From: Muribaculaceae bacterium
GTDB lineage: Bacteria; Bacteroidota; Bacteroidia; Bacteroidales; Muribaculaceae
Assembly: GCA_017545095.1 (NCBI GenBank)
Contig: JAFYCU010000049.1
Coordinates: forward strand, 1-6,945
Reading direction: 5' to 3'
DNA: 6,945 bases
In this document: positions 1-5,865 of the stretch, piece after piece
Layout of the letters: the number at the start of each line of letters is the position of its first letter
How positions within the stretch are numbered: the stretch's first letter is position 1
Translations under genes and position numbers: made by a program
The notes under the pieces: generated by a model
Told to the model about the DNA's origin: nothing
The model's database searches: none
Seen by the model: only the letters and a program-made list of their open reading frames with translations

Positions 1-1
1 G

Positions 2-1084
2 GCCCGTCCCACTTTCAAGGCTACCGAAAACGGCCGCTTTGAGAATGGCCATATCGTTTACAGCAACGGCCTGTACATCAGCGCCATCCAGGACCAGATC
101 GCCTATGCCCAGGGCAAGCGACTGGTGCGTGACGCCGAGGGCCGCCGCGTGCTCACCTACAAGGTGAAGGACGAATACCGTGGCATGACGCTGGAGCAGA
201 TTTACAACAAGATCAAGGAGAAAGGCCAGTACAACGCCAAGTACATGGACTTCATCGAGTACGACTTCGCCAACGCCTATGAGGCTGACCCCGAGGACAC
301 CGGCAACCGCCCCGGCATCTATGTGGAGTTCAAGGAGAGCTGGCTCAATCCCGGCAACATGGAGCAGCGCGTGTATGACGTGCTGGCTGAGTGCGGCTGG
401 AACATCATCGAGAAACCCGCCACCGAAACCGCTTTCTACAAAGGTGGCAAGGTGAACGTGGGCAACACCAACGGCAAGGTGATTCTGCAAACCTTCTCGT
501 TCGACGCATTGCGTCGTGCCAACGACATCTTCAAGGGCCGCGTGCCCATGTGCTACCTGCTGTGGATCAGCGAGCCGGCCTATGCCACCGACATCGCCAT
601 CGACGACCCCACGGGCTATGCAGCCTTCATCAAGTGGGCACAGGACAACGGTACTCACATCATAGGCCCGGCCATCAGCGGCGCTCCCAACAACTATCCC
701 GAGATGAACGCCCCCTGGCAGGCCTACATGATTCGCAAGAGCGGCATGATCAACCATCCCTATTCGTTCGACTCCTGGGCACAGATGTGCAAATACATGG
801 GTTACTACAACTACGGCCTCGAGACCGAGTTCGACGACCTGCTGCGCCTGAGCATTCCCGCCACGGCCTACACCACCACCAGCTATCCCAACAGCGTGCC
901 CGTGTATATGGATGGCTTCTTCACTAACCGCACCGAGATGTCGCTGCGCTATATGATCGAGAACGGTTTCCGTGGCAACGCCAAGCTGCCCAACCCGTTC
1001 CACCCCGGTCAGGTGTACGACAACTCGCAGGCCAACGTCACCGTGCCTGATGCCGTGGCTACCCTTGAACGCCTGGGATATTAA
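2..1084 (+). CDS. Glycerophosphodiester phosphodiesterase family protein, 5'-truncated by the window edge
   Basis: The frame is open from base 2 to TAA at 1082-1084 and shows 360 residues without an N-terminus; an internal GTG at 125 is not the real start because coding continues upstream. Enzymes of this family hydrolyse glycerophosphodiesters to glycerol-3-phosphate plus an alcohol, with a metal-dependent TIM-barrel fold. Visible family-like segments are GIYVEFKE (about visible residue 105; compare the GIYPEIK strand of GlpQ-type enzymes), KVILQTFSFDALRR (typical 'vilQSF' strand) and, near the C-terminus, VYMDGFFTNRTEM, which matches the 'DGvfTd' motif. The HRG and second-histidine catalytic motifs would lie upstream and cannot be checked. 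Some barrel strands are joined by long insertions, as in many Bacteroidales members. The porin follows 107 bp downstream on the same strand with no terminator between, so co-transcription is plausible. Export to the periplasm is likely from the family but unseen here. Family call confident; exact substrate not. Confidence 0.85.
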   Translation, partial: ARPTFKATENGRFENGHIVYSNGLYISAIQDQIAYAQGKRLVRDAEGRRVLTYKVKDEYRGMTLEQIYNKIKEKGQYNAKYMDFIEYDFANAYEADPEDTGNRPGIYVEFKESWLNPGNMEQRVYDVLAECGWNIIEKPATETAFYKGGKVNVGNTNGKVILQTFSFDALRRANDIFKGRVPMCYLLWISEPAYATDIAIDDPTGYAAFIKWAQDNGTHIIGPAISGAPNNYPEMNAPWQAYMIRKSGMINHPYSFDSWAQMCKYMGYYNYGLETEFDDLLRLSIPATAYTTTSYPNSVPVYMDGFFTNRTEMSLRYMIENGFRGNAKLPNPFHPGQVYDNSQANVTVPDAVATLERLGY

Positions 1085-1087
1085 TAA

Positions 1088-1116
1088 TGCATCATGCACA
1101 ATGCCGCAATGCGCAG
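1088..1116. repeat. Short intergenic repeat directly after a stop codon (copy 1)
   Basis: Three bases after the phosphodiesterase TAA starts the 17-mer TGCATCATGCACAATGC, which recurs with one mismatch at 6437-6453, again just behind a stop codon (of efp). The distal part, CAATGCGCAG (1107-1116), is the reverse complement of CTGCGCATTG at 6642-6651, over the start of the last gene. Repeats of this kind are common between genes in Bacteroidales; function unknown. Confidence 0.6.
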
Positions 1117-1125
1117 TTTTGCTAT

Positions 1126-1153
1126 GCTTAAAGCTTACGGCTTAATGCTTAAT
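1126..1153. repeat. Four tandem GCTTANN heptamers upstream of the porin
   Basis: Read directly: GCTTAAA, GCTTACG, GCTTAAT and GCTTAAT follow each other without gaps and end 38 bp before the porin ATG. Five of seven positions are invariant. They fill the only place where a separate porin promoter could lie; I found no convincing TAnnTTTG box there. Confidence 0.7.
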
Positions 1154-1191
1154 CGAAAAACAGAAAACGAACGAATAAGAACACAATTATT

Positions 1192-2514
1192 ATGAAGAAA
1201 TATTTCATCATGCCCGCTCTGGCCTTGATGGCCTTGGGCGCAGCAGCGCAGGACTTCGACACCGATCCCACCCTGCAACTCGAGAAACAGGACGCCAAGT
1301 TCACTATCGGTGCCCGCTTCATGGCCGATGCCGCCACCTATCACAGCGACTTCACGCCGCTGCAGAGTGGCGCCACCATCAGCGATGCACGCATCCGCAC
1401 GTCGTTCACCTACAAGAACTGGTACCTCTATGCCGACTTCGGCTTTGGCGGCGGCAAGTTCGCCCAGAAGAACATCTTCGCCCAGTGGAGCAACGGCACG
1501 CACGCCGTGAAGGTGGGTTACTACAACGACCCCGCCGGCTCGATGGCTCGCAACACCTCGCTGGGTAGCTACCACTTCATCTCGCGCGCCGGTTCAAGCA
1601 ACGCTTTGGGCGAGGGACGTGAGCTAGGTATCACCTACAAGTACAACAGCGACCGTTTCATGGCCTATCAGGGTGTGTTCACCGAGAACCAGTACAACAA
1701 GATTGAGGCTGGTTTCAACGGGCTCACCGTGGCCGGTCGCTACCTGTTCCGCCCCATCTTCGACGAGAACCAAACGCTGCACATCGGTGTGAGCGGACGC
1801 TTTGCACACCTGGGCGGTGGCACCGTCTATAACAACATCCTCCGCAAGACCTACCACATGGGTCAGAGCCTGGAGACTTTTGTTGATGATGACGAGCAGT
1901 TTGTGAACGCCGACCTGGACTGGGCCAACAACGTGGCCAGCTTCGGTGCCGAGGCTCTGTATCACAACGACAAGGTGTTCCTGCGTGGAGAGTACTTCTA
2001 CAAGCACGTGACCAAGAAGCGCGACACCTACTCGCTCATGATCGATGCCCAGAACAACATCGACGGCTGGGGCTCGCTCGAGGCTTGGGACAACGCCAAC
2101 AAGCTGCGCAGCAACAACTTCCACGGTGGTTATGTGGAGGCTGGCGTGCAGATTTTCGGCAACGGCTACAAGTACAGCAAGTGCGACGGTGTGCTGGGCG
2201 GCCTGAACGGCAAGTCGCTGGAGTTGGTGGCCCGCTACAACTACACCGGTCTGAACGACCTCACCGACGGTGAGTACTTCAACGCCGGCCGCGGCCACTA
2301 CTATGCTGCTGGCTACATGGAAGACTGGCCCGGCACGGGTGCCACCAGCGTGGGTGGCGGTAACCTGCACAGTGCCACCATCGGCCTGAACTACTCGTTC
2401 AACAAGTATGTGCAAGTGATGGTGGACTACACCTACCACAAGCTCAAAAGCGACTACCATCCCAACGATAAGAACTTCCACGTGGGCCAGGCCCGCCTGC
2501 AGTTCACGTTCTGA
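1192..2514 (+). CDS. OprO/OprP-like outer-membrane porin (phosphate-selective porin family)
   Basis: 440 residues, complete. The start is the ATG followed by a clear signal peptide: MKK, a hydrophobic stretch and GAAA, with probable signal peptidase I cleavage after Ala19 (mature protein begins QDF). The rest is built of alternating amphipathic, aromatic-rich strands rich in Gly, Tyr and Asn, and ends ...QARLQFTF, a C-terminal phenylalanine as used by the BAM machinery to insert beta-barrels. DARIRTSFTYKNWYLYADF and KVGYYNDPAGSMARNTS resemble the early strands and the 'vGqfk-pf' segment of OprO/OprP porins. These form trimeric channels, some selective for phosphate or polyphosphate, but the basic ladder that sets selectivity cannot be judged by eye. 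An upstream phosphodiesterase suggests uptake of phosphate or glycerophosphodiesters. The gene ends in a strong terminator. Family assignment is fairly sure; the transported anion is inference. Confidence 0.85.
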   Translation: MKKYFIMPALALMALGAAAQDFDTDPTLQLEKQDAKFTIGARFMADAATYHSDFTPLQSGATISDARIRTSFTYKNWYLYADFGFGGGKFAQKNIFAQWSNGTHAVKVGYYNDPAGSMARNTSLGSYHFISRAGSSNALGEGRELGITYKYNSDRFMAYQGVFTENQYNKIEAGFNGLTVAGRYLFRPIFDENQTLHIGVSGRFAHLGGGTVYNNILRKTYHMGQSLETFVDDDEQFVNADLDWANNVASFGAEALYHNDKVFLRGEYFYKHVTKKRDTYSLMIDAQNNIDGWGSLEAWDNANKLRSNNFHGGYVEAGVQIFGNGYKYSKCDGVLGGLNGKSLELVARYNYTGLNDLTDGEYFNAGRGHYYAAGYMEDWPGTGATSVGGGNLHSATIGLNYSFNKYVQVMVDYTYHKLKSDYHPNDKNFHVGQARLQFTF

Positions 2515-2544
2515 TGCAAGCGATAGCTGATTGCTAAACCATAT

Positions 2545-2588
2545 ACGCGCCCCTGCCGCTCAACCGAGCACGCAGGGGCGCGTTTTTT
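2545..2588 (+). terminator. Intrinsic terminator of the phosphodiesterase-porin unit
   Basis: A perfect 12-bp GC-rich stem (ACGCGCCCCTGC at 2545-2556 pairing with 2572-2583) with a 15-nt loop runs straight into six T (2583-2588) and, after GG, five more. It begins 31 bp after the porin stop codon. Confidence 0.93.
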
Positions 2589-2640
2589 GGTTTTTGAACG
2601 AAATGGGAGAAAAGTTGACAACACCATTACCATTGTTGGA

Positions 2641-2735
2641 ACCCGGTTCCCGGAGGCTGCGCCCCCCATTCAGAATGTCGCCCTTTCAGGGCTTTTTCTT
2701 CGGGTTTCTAGGTATCCCACCCTATGGGTCATGCC
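2641..2735. repeat. Palindromic REP-like intergenic element
   Basis: A GC-rich patch between two terminators with no credible gene. It contains GCCCTTTCAGGGC (2680-2692; 5-bp stem, TTC loop) and ACCCTATGGGT (2719-2729). The 19-mer TGTCGCCCTTTCAGGGCTT at 2676-2694 is present as an exact reverse complement at 5031-5049. The stem is followed by TTTTT, so it could act as a weak back-up terminator for the porin unit. Similar palindromic patches are scattered through Bacteroidales genomes; that generalisation is from memory, not from a search. Confidence 0.55.
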
Positions 2736-2766
2736 AAAAAGAAAAACCCCTCCACGGATGGAGAGG
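2736..2766 (-). terminator. Intrinsic terminator of the tRNA-fMet unit
   Basis: On the minus strand CCTCTCCA pairs with TGGAGGGG (8 bp, one G-T) around a TCCG tetraloop (stem 2747-2766), followed by TTTTTCTTTTT (2746-2736). It lies 25 bp beyond the 3' end of the tRNA. Confidence 0.88.
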
Positions 2767-2791
2767 CCCTTCATTGCCATGAAAACTATCG

Positions 2792-2863
<72 letters not shown>

Positions 2864-2899
2864 ATGTGTTTTAACAGATGCTTTTCGCATTTGCGACTG

Positions 2900-2929
2900 C
2901 AAAGGTACTGCTTTTTTCTGAACTGGCAA
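2900..2929 (-). promoter_or_regulatory. Bacteroides-type promoter of tRNA-fMet
   Basis: On the minus strand TTG (2929-2927), 19 bp, then TACCTTTG (2907-2900), an exact match to the TAnnTTTG -7 box with the usual -33 spacing. Transcription would begin near 2893, leaving a leader of about 30 nt to be trimmed before the tRNA. Confidence 0.85.
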
Positions 2930-2939
2930 GCGTTTTCGC

Positions 2940-2977
2940 AAAAAAAATGCCGAAAAACGTAATTTTTCGGCATTTTT
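2940..2977 (-). terminator. Hairpin with T8 tract, probable second terminator behind the fumarase gene
   Basis: A perfect 15-bp inverted repeat (2943-2957 with 2963-2977, loop CGTAA) built of TGCCG flanked by A/T runs. Read on the minus strand it ends in eight T (2947-2940). It lies between the fumarase 3' hairpin and the tRNA promoter and would keep fumarase transcription out of the tRNA. The right arm runs into a tandem 10-mer, CATTTTTGCG twice (2971-2990). Confidence 0.7.
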
Positions 2978-3025
2978 GCGCATTTTTGCGCTTGCAAGCC
3001 CTCAATCAGGGATGCCACTTGGGTG

Positions 3026-3091
3026 TTTTCGACTAAAAGAACAAAAGGAGGCATAAGGCGTTTATGCTTCCTTTGTTCTTTTAGTCGAAAA
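3026..3091 (-). terminator. Very long hairpin at the 3' end of the fumarase transcript
   Basis: Twenty perfectly paired outer bases (3026-3045 with 3072-3091), a bulged A at 3046, then an inner 10-bp stem (3047-3056 with 3062-3071) with one non-Watson-Crick position and loop GGCGT. It starts 25 bp after the fumarase stop. Read on the minus strand the inner stem is followed by TTTTGTTCTTTT, which pairs with the A-rich outer arm, so the inner stem can act as an intrinsic terminator and the whole as a stable 3' end. Because the hairpin is nearly symmetrical it could also stop plus-strand transcription, but no plus-strand gene ends here. Confidence 0.7.
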
Positions 3092-3115
3092 GTTCGGTCA
3101 GGCCTAATACGAGGG

Positions 3116-4759
3116 TTACTTCATAGGGCAGCCAGTGGCGATTTTCTGGAAGAAGTCGTTGCCCTTGTCATCGACGAGGATGAAGGCGGGGGAGTCCTCG
3201 ACCTCGATTTTCCAGATGGCTTCCATGCCCAGCTCGGGATATTCCCCACACTCGATGCTCTTGATGTTGTTCTGCGCGAGGATGGCCGCCGGACCGCCAA
3301 TGGAGCCGAGATAGAAGCCGCCGTGCTTCTTGCAGGCATCGGTCACGGCCTGGCTGCGGTTGCCCTTGGCCAGCATCACCAGGCTACCGCCGTGATCCTG
3401 GAACTCGTCAACGTAGGGATCCATGCGCCCGGCCGTGGTGGGACCCATCGAGCCGCAGGCCATGCCGGCAGGAGTCTTCGCCGGGCCGGCATAGTAGATG
3501 GGATGGTCCTTGAGATACTGCGGCATGCCCTCGCCAGCATCGAGGCGAGCCTTGACCTTGGCATGGGCGATGTCGCGACCCACGATGATGGTGCCGTTCA
3601 GGCTCAGACGTGTGCTCACGGGGTACTGCGAGAGAATCTTGCACACCTCGCTCATGGGCTGGTTCAGGTCGATGCGCACAGCCTCGCCCTCGCCGGCCTG
3701 ACGCAGCTCCTCGGGGATGAGCTCATAGGGTTTGTCGTCGAGTTTCTCAATCCAGATGCCGTCGCGGTTGATTTTCGCCTTGATGTTGCGGTCGGCCGAG
3801 CAACTCACGCCCAGGCCGATGGGACAGCTAGCGCCATGGCGCGGCAGGCGCACCACACGCACATCGTGAGCCAGGTACTTGCCGCCGAACTGTGCGCCCA
3901 GACCAATCTTATGGGCCTCTTCGAGCAGTTTGTTCTCGAGGTCGATGTCGCGGAAGGCACGGCCGGTCTCATCACCCGTAGTGGGCAGACCATCGTAATA
4001 CTTGATGCTGGCCAGCTTCACCGTGAGCAGGTTTTTCTCGGCACTAGTACCGCCAATCACGATGGCGATGTGATAGGGCGGGCATGCCGCCGTGCCCAGC
4101 GACTTCATCTTCTCCACCAGGAAGGGGATGAGCGTGCCGGGGTTCTGGATGCGCGCCTTGGTCTCCTGATACAGGTAGGTCTTGTTGGCGCTGCCGCCGC
4201 CCTTGGTCACGCACAGGAAGCGGTATTCCATGCCCTCGGTGGCCTCGATGTCGATTTGTGCCGGCAGGTTGCAGCGGGTGTTCACCTCGTCATACATGTT
4301 GAGCGGCGCATTCTGCGAGTAGCGCAGGTTTTCCTGTGTGTAGGTGTTGAACACGCCGTGCGCCAGGGCCTCTTCGTCGCTGAACCCCGTCCACACCTGC
4401 TGTCCCTTTTCGCCATGGATGATAGCCGTGCCCGTGTCTTGGCACAGGGGGAGCTTGCCCTTCACGCTCACTTCGGCATTACGCAGGAAGGTGAGGGCCA
4501 CATATTTGTCGTTTTCGCTGGCCTCAGGGTCACTGAGAATCTTGGCCACCTGCTCGTTGTGCGAACGGCGGAGCATGAACGACACATCACGGAAAGCGTG
4601 CTGCGCCAGCAGCGTGAGCGCCTCGGGGGCAACCTTCAGGATGGGTTTGCCCTCAAACTCGCCCACACTCACATGGTCGCGCGTGAGCAGGTAATATTCG
4701 GTGTTGTCCTCGCCCAACTGGAACATGGGCGCATACTTAAACTCGGGAATGTTTGCCAT
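3116..4759 (-). CDS. fumA: Class I (iron-sulfur) fumarate hydratase, two-domain type
   Basis: 547 residues, complete, about the normal length of single-chain class I fumarases (FumA/FumB type; the Bacteroidales gene is also named fumB). It interconverts fumarate and malate in the cytoplasm. The N-terminal half has [10 protein letters not shown] (Cys106), TAACPPYH (Cys226) and VSCSADRN (Cys320); the spacing of 120 and 94 residues agrees with the three cysteines binding the [4Fe-4S] cluster in characterised class I enzymes. The C-terminal domain has [18 protein letters not shown] with the conserved catalytic threonine region (about 438-453) and LAKGNRSQ (464-470). An oxygen-labile enzyme of this kind fits an anaerobe running the reductive branch from oxaloacetate through malate and fumarate to succinate. 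The ATG at 4759 gives the expected family start ([21 protein letters not shown]). Monocistronic: promoter at 4846-4853, hairpins downstream. No frameshift or missing key residue seen. Confidence 0.97.
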   Translation of the reverse strand: MANIPEFKYAPMFQLGEDNTEYYLLTRDHVSVGEFEGKPILKVAPEALTLLAQHAFRDVSFMLRRSHNEQVAKILSDPEASENDKYVALTFLRNAEVSVKGKLPLCQDTGTAIIHGEKGQQVWTGFSDEEALAHGVFNTYTQENLRYSQNAPLNMYDEVNTRCNLPAQIDIEATEGMEYRFLCVTKGGGSANKTYLYQETKARIQNPGTLIPFLVEKMKSLGTAACPPYHIAIVIGGTSAEKNLLTVKLASIKYYDGLPTTGDETGRAFRDIDLENKLLEEAHKIGLGAQFGGKYLAHDVRVVRLPRHGASCPIGLGVSCSADRNIKAKINRDGIWIEKLDDKPYELIPEELRQAGEGEAVRIDLNQPMSEVCKILSQYPVSTRLSLNGTIIVGRDIAHAKVKARLDAGEGMPQYLKDHPIYYAGPAKTPAGMACGSMGPTTAGRMDPYVDEFQDHGGSLVMLAKGNRSQAVTDACKKHGGFYLGSIGGPAAILAQNNIKSIECGEYPELGMEAIWKIEVEDSPAFILVDDKGNDFFQKIATGCPMK

Positions 4760-4845
4760 AGTGCTTTAGCGTTATGATTAGTGTAAAGAATAAGCAATCG
4801 GTATTTGTCGCGCACTGCAAATTGAGCGCGACTTCACCCAAACTG

Positions 4846-4853
4846 CAAAATTA
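4846..4853 (-). promoter_or_regulatory. Probable -7 box of the fumarase promoter
   Basis: TAATTTTG on the minus strand matches TAnnTTTG exactly and lies 86 bp before the fumarase ATG. No good TTG stands 19-21 bp upstream; the nearest run, TTTTG (4883-4879), is 25 bp away. The promoter is therefore probably weak at -33 or helped by an activator. Confidence 0.6.
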
Positions 4854-4873
4854 CAAAAATAATTGCACATCAG

Positions 4874-4910
4874 CATCACAAAAAGCGAAATAATTCGCAA
4901 CTTAGTGATG
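4874..4910. promoter_or_regulatory. Dyad symmetry just upstream of the fumarase promoter
   Basis: CATCAC (4874-4879) pairs with GTGATG (4905-4910) and inside it GCGAA (4885-4889) with TTCGC (4894-4898). An alternative outer pairing is CACATCA/TGATGTG. The dyad is centred about 40 bp upstream of the -7 box, a place suited to an activator or repressor. No known operator is recognised. Confidence 0.35.
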
Positions 4911-4911
4911 T

Positions 4912-4994
4912 GGGAAAAAATAGGGGAAAAAATAAGCCGGAAAAAAGACATAAGAAACATAAGCCTTTGACTGAGGTTGACATAAGAACATAAG
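4912..4994. repeat. Short direct repeats between fumarase and rpmH
   Basis: Two pairs. GGGAAAAAATAG/GGGAAAAAATAA are adjacent (4912-4923, 4924-4935). GACATAAGAAACATAAG (4947-4963) recurs as GACATAAGAACATAAG (4979-4994), one A shorter, 15 bp further on. No coding potential seen. Confidence 0.6.
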
Positions 4995-5005
4995 TTTTGG
5001 TAAGG

Positions 5006-5236
5006 CAACTACCGCGAAGTTGTCACCAGTAAGCCCTGAAAGGGCGACAGATTCTAGGCAGTTGCCCGGAATTTAGGAAGCGAATGGTTTCACCATTGGG
5101 CCGACTACATTCTATCGTTGCGGAATGATTCTGACGAGTGACATCATGGCCCGGCTGGCATCCGGAGAGGACAACTATCTAGCAGTTGTACCCTGTGAGC
5201 CTTGAAAGGGCTTTGGGGACAACTTCGCGATAGTTA
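5006..5236. repeat. Hairpin-rich element of about 230 bp bounded by an inverted repeat
   Basis: The ends are a 21-bp inverted repeat with 19 matches: AACTACCGCGAAGTTGTCACC-like left end (5007-5027) and its reverse complement at 5215-5235. A third, diverged copy (15/21) lies inside in direct orientation (5173-5193). Copies 1 and 3 are each followed by a GAA-loop hairpin: GCCCTGAAAGGGC at 5033-5045 and AGCCTTGAAAGGGCT at 5198-5212. Between them lie further stems: AATGGT/ACCATT (5083-5097), and GGGCC/GGCCC (5098-5102 with 5148-5152) enclosing CATTC/GAATG. No open frame looks protein-like. It could be a MITE-like palindromic repeat, a duplicated REP array, or a structured RNA. No obvious target-site duplication. 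Confidence 0.6.
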
Positions 5237-5237
5237 A

Positions 5238-5263
5238 CCTCCGGAGAAAACCTCCGGAGAAAA
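5238..5263. repeat. Tandem 13-bp repeat CCTCCGGAGAAAA, two copies
   Basis: Two exact units (5238-5250, 5251-5263), each containing the palindrome CTCCGGAG. They abut the right end of the preceding element and lie 31 bp before the -33 box of rpmH, where a DNA-binding protein could act. Confidence 0.75.
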
Positions 5264-5293
5264 CGAAAAAAACAATTATTTTTCGCCTCATGC

Positions 5294-5324
5294 TTGTGTG
5301 TTTCGGAAAAAGTTTGTAATTTTG
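5294..5324 (+). promoter_or_regulatory. Bacteroides-type promoter of rpmH
   Basis: TTG (5294-5296), 20 bp, TAATTTTG (5317-5324). Both boxes and the spacing fit the Bacteroidales consensus. The implied leader is about 70 nt and contains a small hairpin TGCAG/CTGCA (5339-5353). Confidence 0.82.
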
Positions 5325-5402
5325 CGGCTGTTTTGCGAATGCAGCCATGCTGCAGGCGTGGAATTTTATCGCGAAATTATTAATACATAAACAGATAGCA
5401 AG

Positions 5403-5555
5403 ATGAAACGTACATTCCAACCCTCGAACATCAAGAAGGCTCACAAGCATGGTTTCCGTGCTCGCATGAAGACCAAGGACGGTCGCAAGGTGCTTGCTCG
5501 CCGCCGCGCCAAGGGTCGCTACAGCCTCACCGTGAGCGACACGGTTTACAAGTGA
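5403..5555 (+). CDS. rpmH: Large ribosomal subunit protein bL34
   Basis: 50 residues, complete: begins MKRTFQPSN, continues with KHGFRARM and [10 protein letters not shown], all hallmarks of bL34, and ends in a short acidic-polar tail [10 protein letters not shown]. It is extremely basic, as expected for a small rRNA-binding protein of the 50S subunit. The length is normal for the phylum. The ATG at 5403 is the only start giving the conserved MKRTFQPS terminus; the leader before it (ACAGATAGCAAG) is A-rich with no strong Shine-Dalgarno. It has its own promoter 79 bp upstream. efp follows in the same direction but behind a hairpin-rich 310-bp gap with its own promoter, so the two are neighbours rather than a tight operon. 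Call essentially certain. Confidence 0.98.
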   Translation: MKRTFQPSNIKKAHKHGFRARMKTKDGRKVLARRRAKGRYSLTVSDTVYK

Positions 5556-5582
5556 TTTTTTCACGACTTGCGCCACCCCGTG

Positions 5583-5643
5583 TGGTGTTGCATCAACACC
5601 AACCGCCCTTACTCCACCCTCGGAGCAAGGGCGGTCGGCGTTG
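5583..5643 (+). terminator. Overlapping hairpins downstream of rpmH
   Basis: Hairpin 1 is TGGTGTTG-CAT-CAACACCA (5583-5601), 8 bp, perfect. Hairpin 2 pairs 5594-5610 with 5627-5643 (15 of 17 matched, two A-C mismatches), plus CTCC/GGAG inside. They share 5594-5601 and exclude one another. Hairpin 2 is very GC-rich but lacks a following T tract; a T6 run lies before both, directly after the rpmH stop. They may terminate with help or protect the rpmH mRNA 3' end. Confidence 0.5.
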
Positions 5644-5711
5644 GATGGACACGGCTGCACTTCGGGGTTGCACTACCTTTGGCTACGCCTAAGGTAGGCG
5701 TCACCTCGGAT

Positions 5712-5746
5712 GTGCAAAATCAAAAAACTTCTTTTTTGTTTTGCAC
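5712..5746 (+). terminator. A/T-rich hairpin ending in the efp promoter
   Basis: GTGCAAAA and CAAAAAA (5712-5727, with T5720 bulged) pair with TTTTTTG and TTTTGCAC (5732-5746) around a CTTC loop, 15 bp in all. The T-rich arm resembles a terminator for read-through from rpmH. Its right arm contains the TTG -33 box of efp (5741-5743). Confidence 0.6.
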
Positions 5747-5770
5747 TTCGCTCGGTTTGCACTACCTTTG
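5741..5770 (+). promoter_or_regulatory. Bacteroides-type promoter of efp
   Basis: TTG (5741-5743, within TTTTG), 19 bp, TACCTTTG (5763-5770), a full match to the -33/-7 consensus. It implies a leader of roughly 90 nt, A/T-rich near the ATG. Confidence 0.85.
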
Positions 5771-5865
5771 TAGCCGATTTTGGAGAGGTATTGCTTTTCG
5801 ACTTGCAATGGCCACCTTTTCAACTGGATATACATTATTATATTAACAATAGATTTTTTAGATTT

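Larger units (their letters stand above)
5657..5770 (+). repeat. Duplicated promoter-like module
   Basis: GCACTTCG, a short spacer and TTGCACTACCTTTG occur twice, at 5657-5681 and 5743-5770. The second copy forms the efp promoter. The first has a perfect TACCTTTG (5674-5681) but CTG instead of TTG at the matching -33 place and only 16 bp of spacing. It also lies in an imperfect palindrome, CTACCTTTGGC/GCCTAAGGTAG (5673-5697). Confidence 0.7.

Noticed and set aside
1624..2481. 285-codon open frame on the minus strand opposite the porin
   Set aside because: Translation is rich in Val, Ala and His with no domain, and the plus strand encodes a clear signal-peptide porin over the same bases. An antisense shadow. 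The frame at 1135-1575 (-) is the same.
3023..4777. 584-codon open frame on the plus strand, opposite the fumarase gene
   Set aside because: It mirrors the fumarase codons on the other strand; its translation is low-complexity (many Ala, Gly, His, Val, Leu) with no family motif, and its start lies in the terminator hairpin. GC-rich third positions explain it.
4947..4994. Possible CRISPR array from the repeated GACATAAGAA(A)CATAAG
   Set aside because: Only two units, short, A-rich and 15 bp apart, with no cas genes.
5674..5681. TACCTTTG as a second active efp promoter
   Set aside because: The -7 box is perfect but no TTG lies at 19-21 bp (CTG at 16 bp is the best), so I treat it as a decayed duplicate unless start-site data show otherwise.
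5175..5846. Open frames of 161 codons (-) and 92 codons (+) around rpmH
   Set aside because: The minus frame is antisense to rpmH and its promoter; the plus frame covers hairpins and the efp promoter. No coding-like composition.
5710..5865. In-frame upstream extension of EF-P to an ATG at 5710
   Set aside because: The added residues ([10 protein letters not shown]...) are encoded by the hairpin, the -33/-7 promoter and the leader; EF-P proteins start with MINAQDIK, as at 5866.
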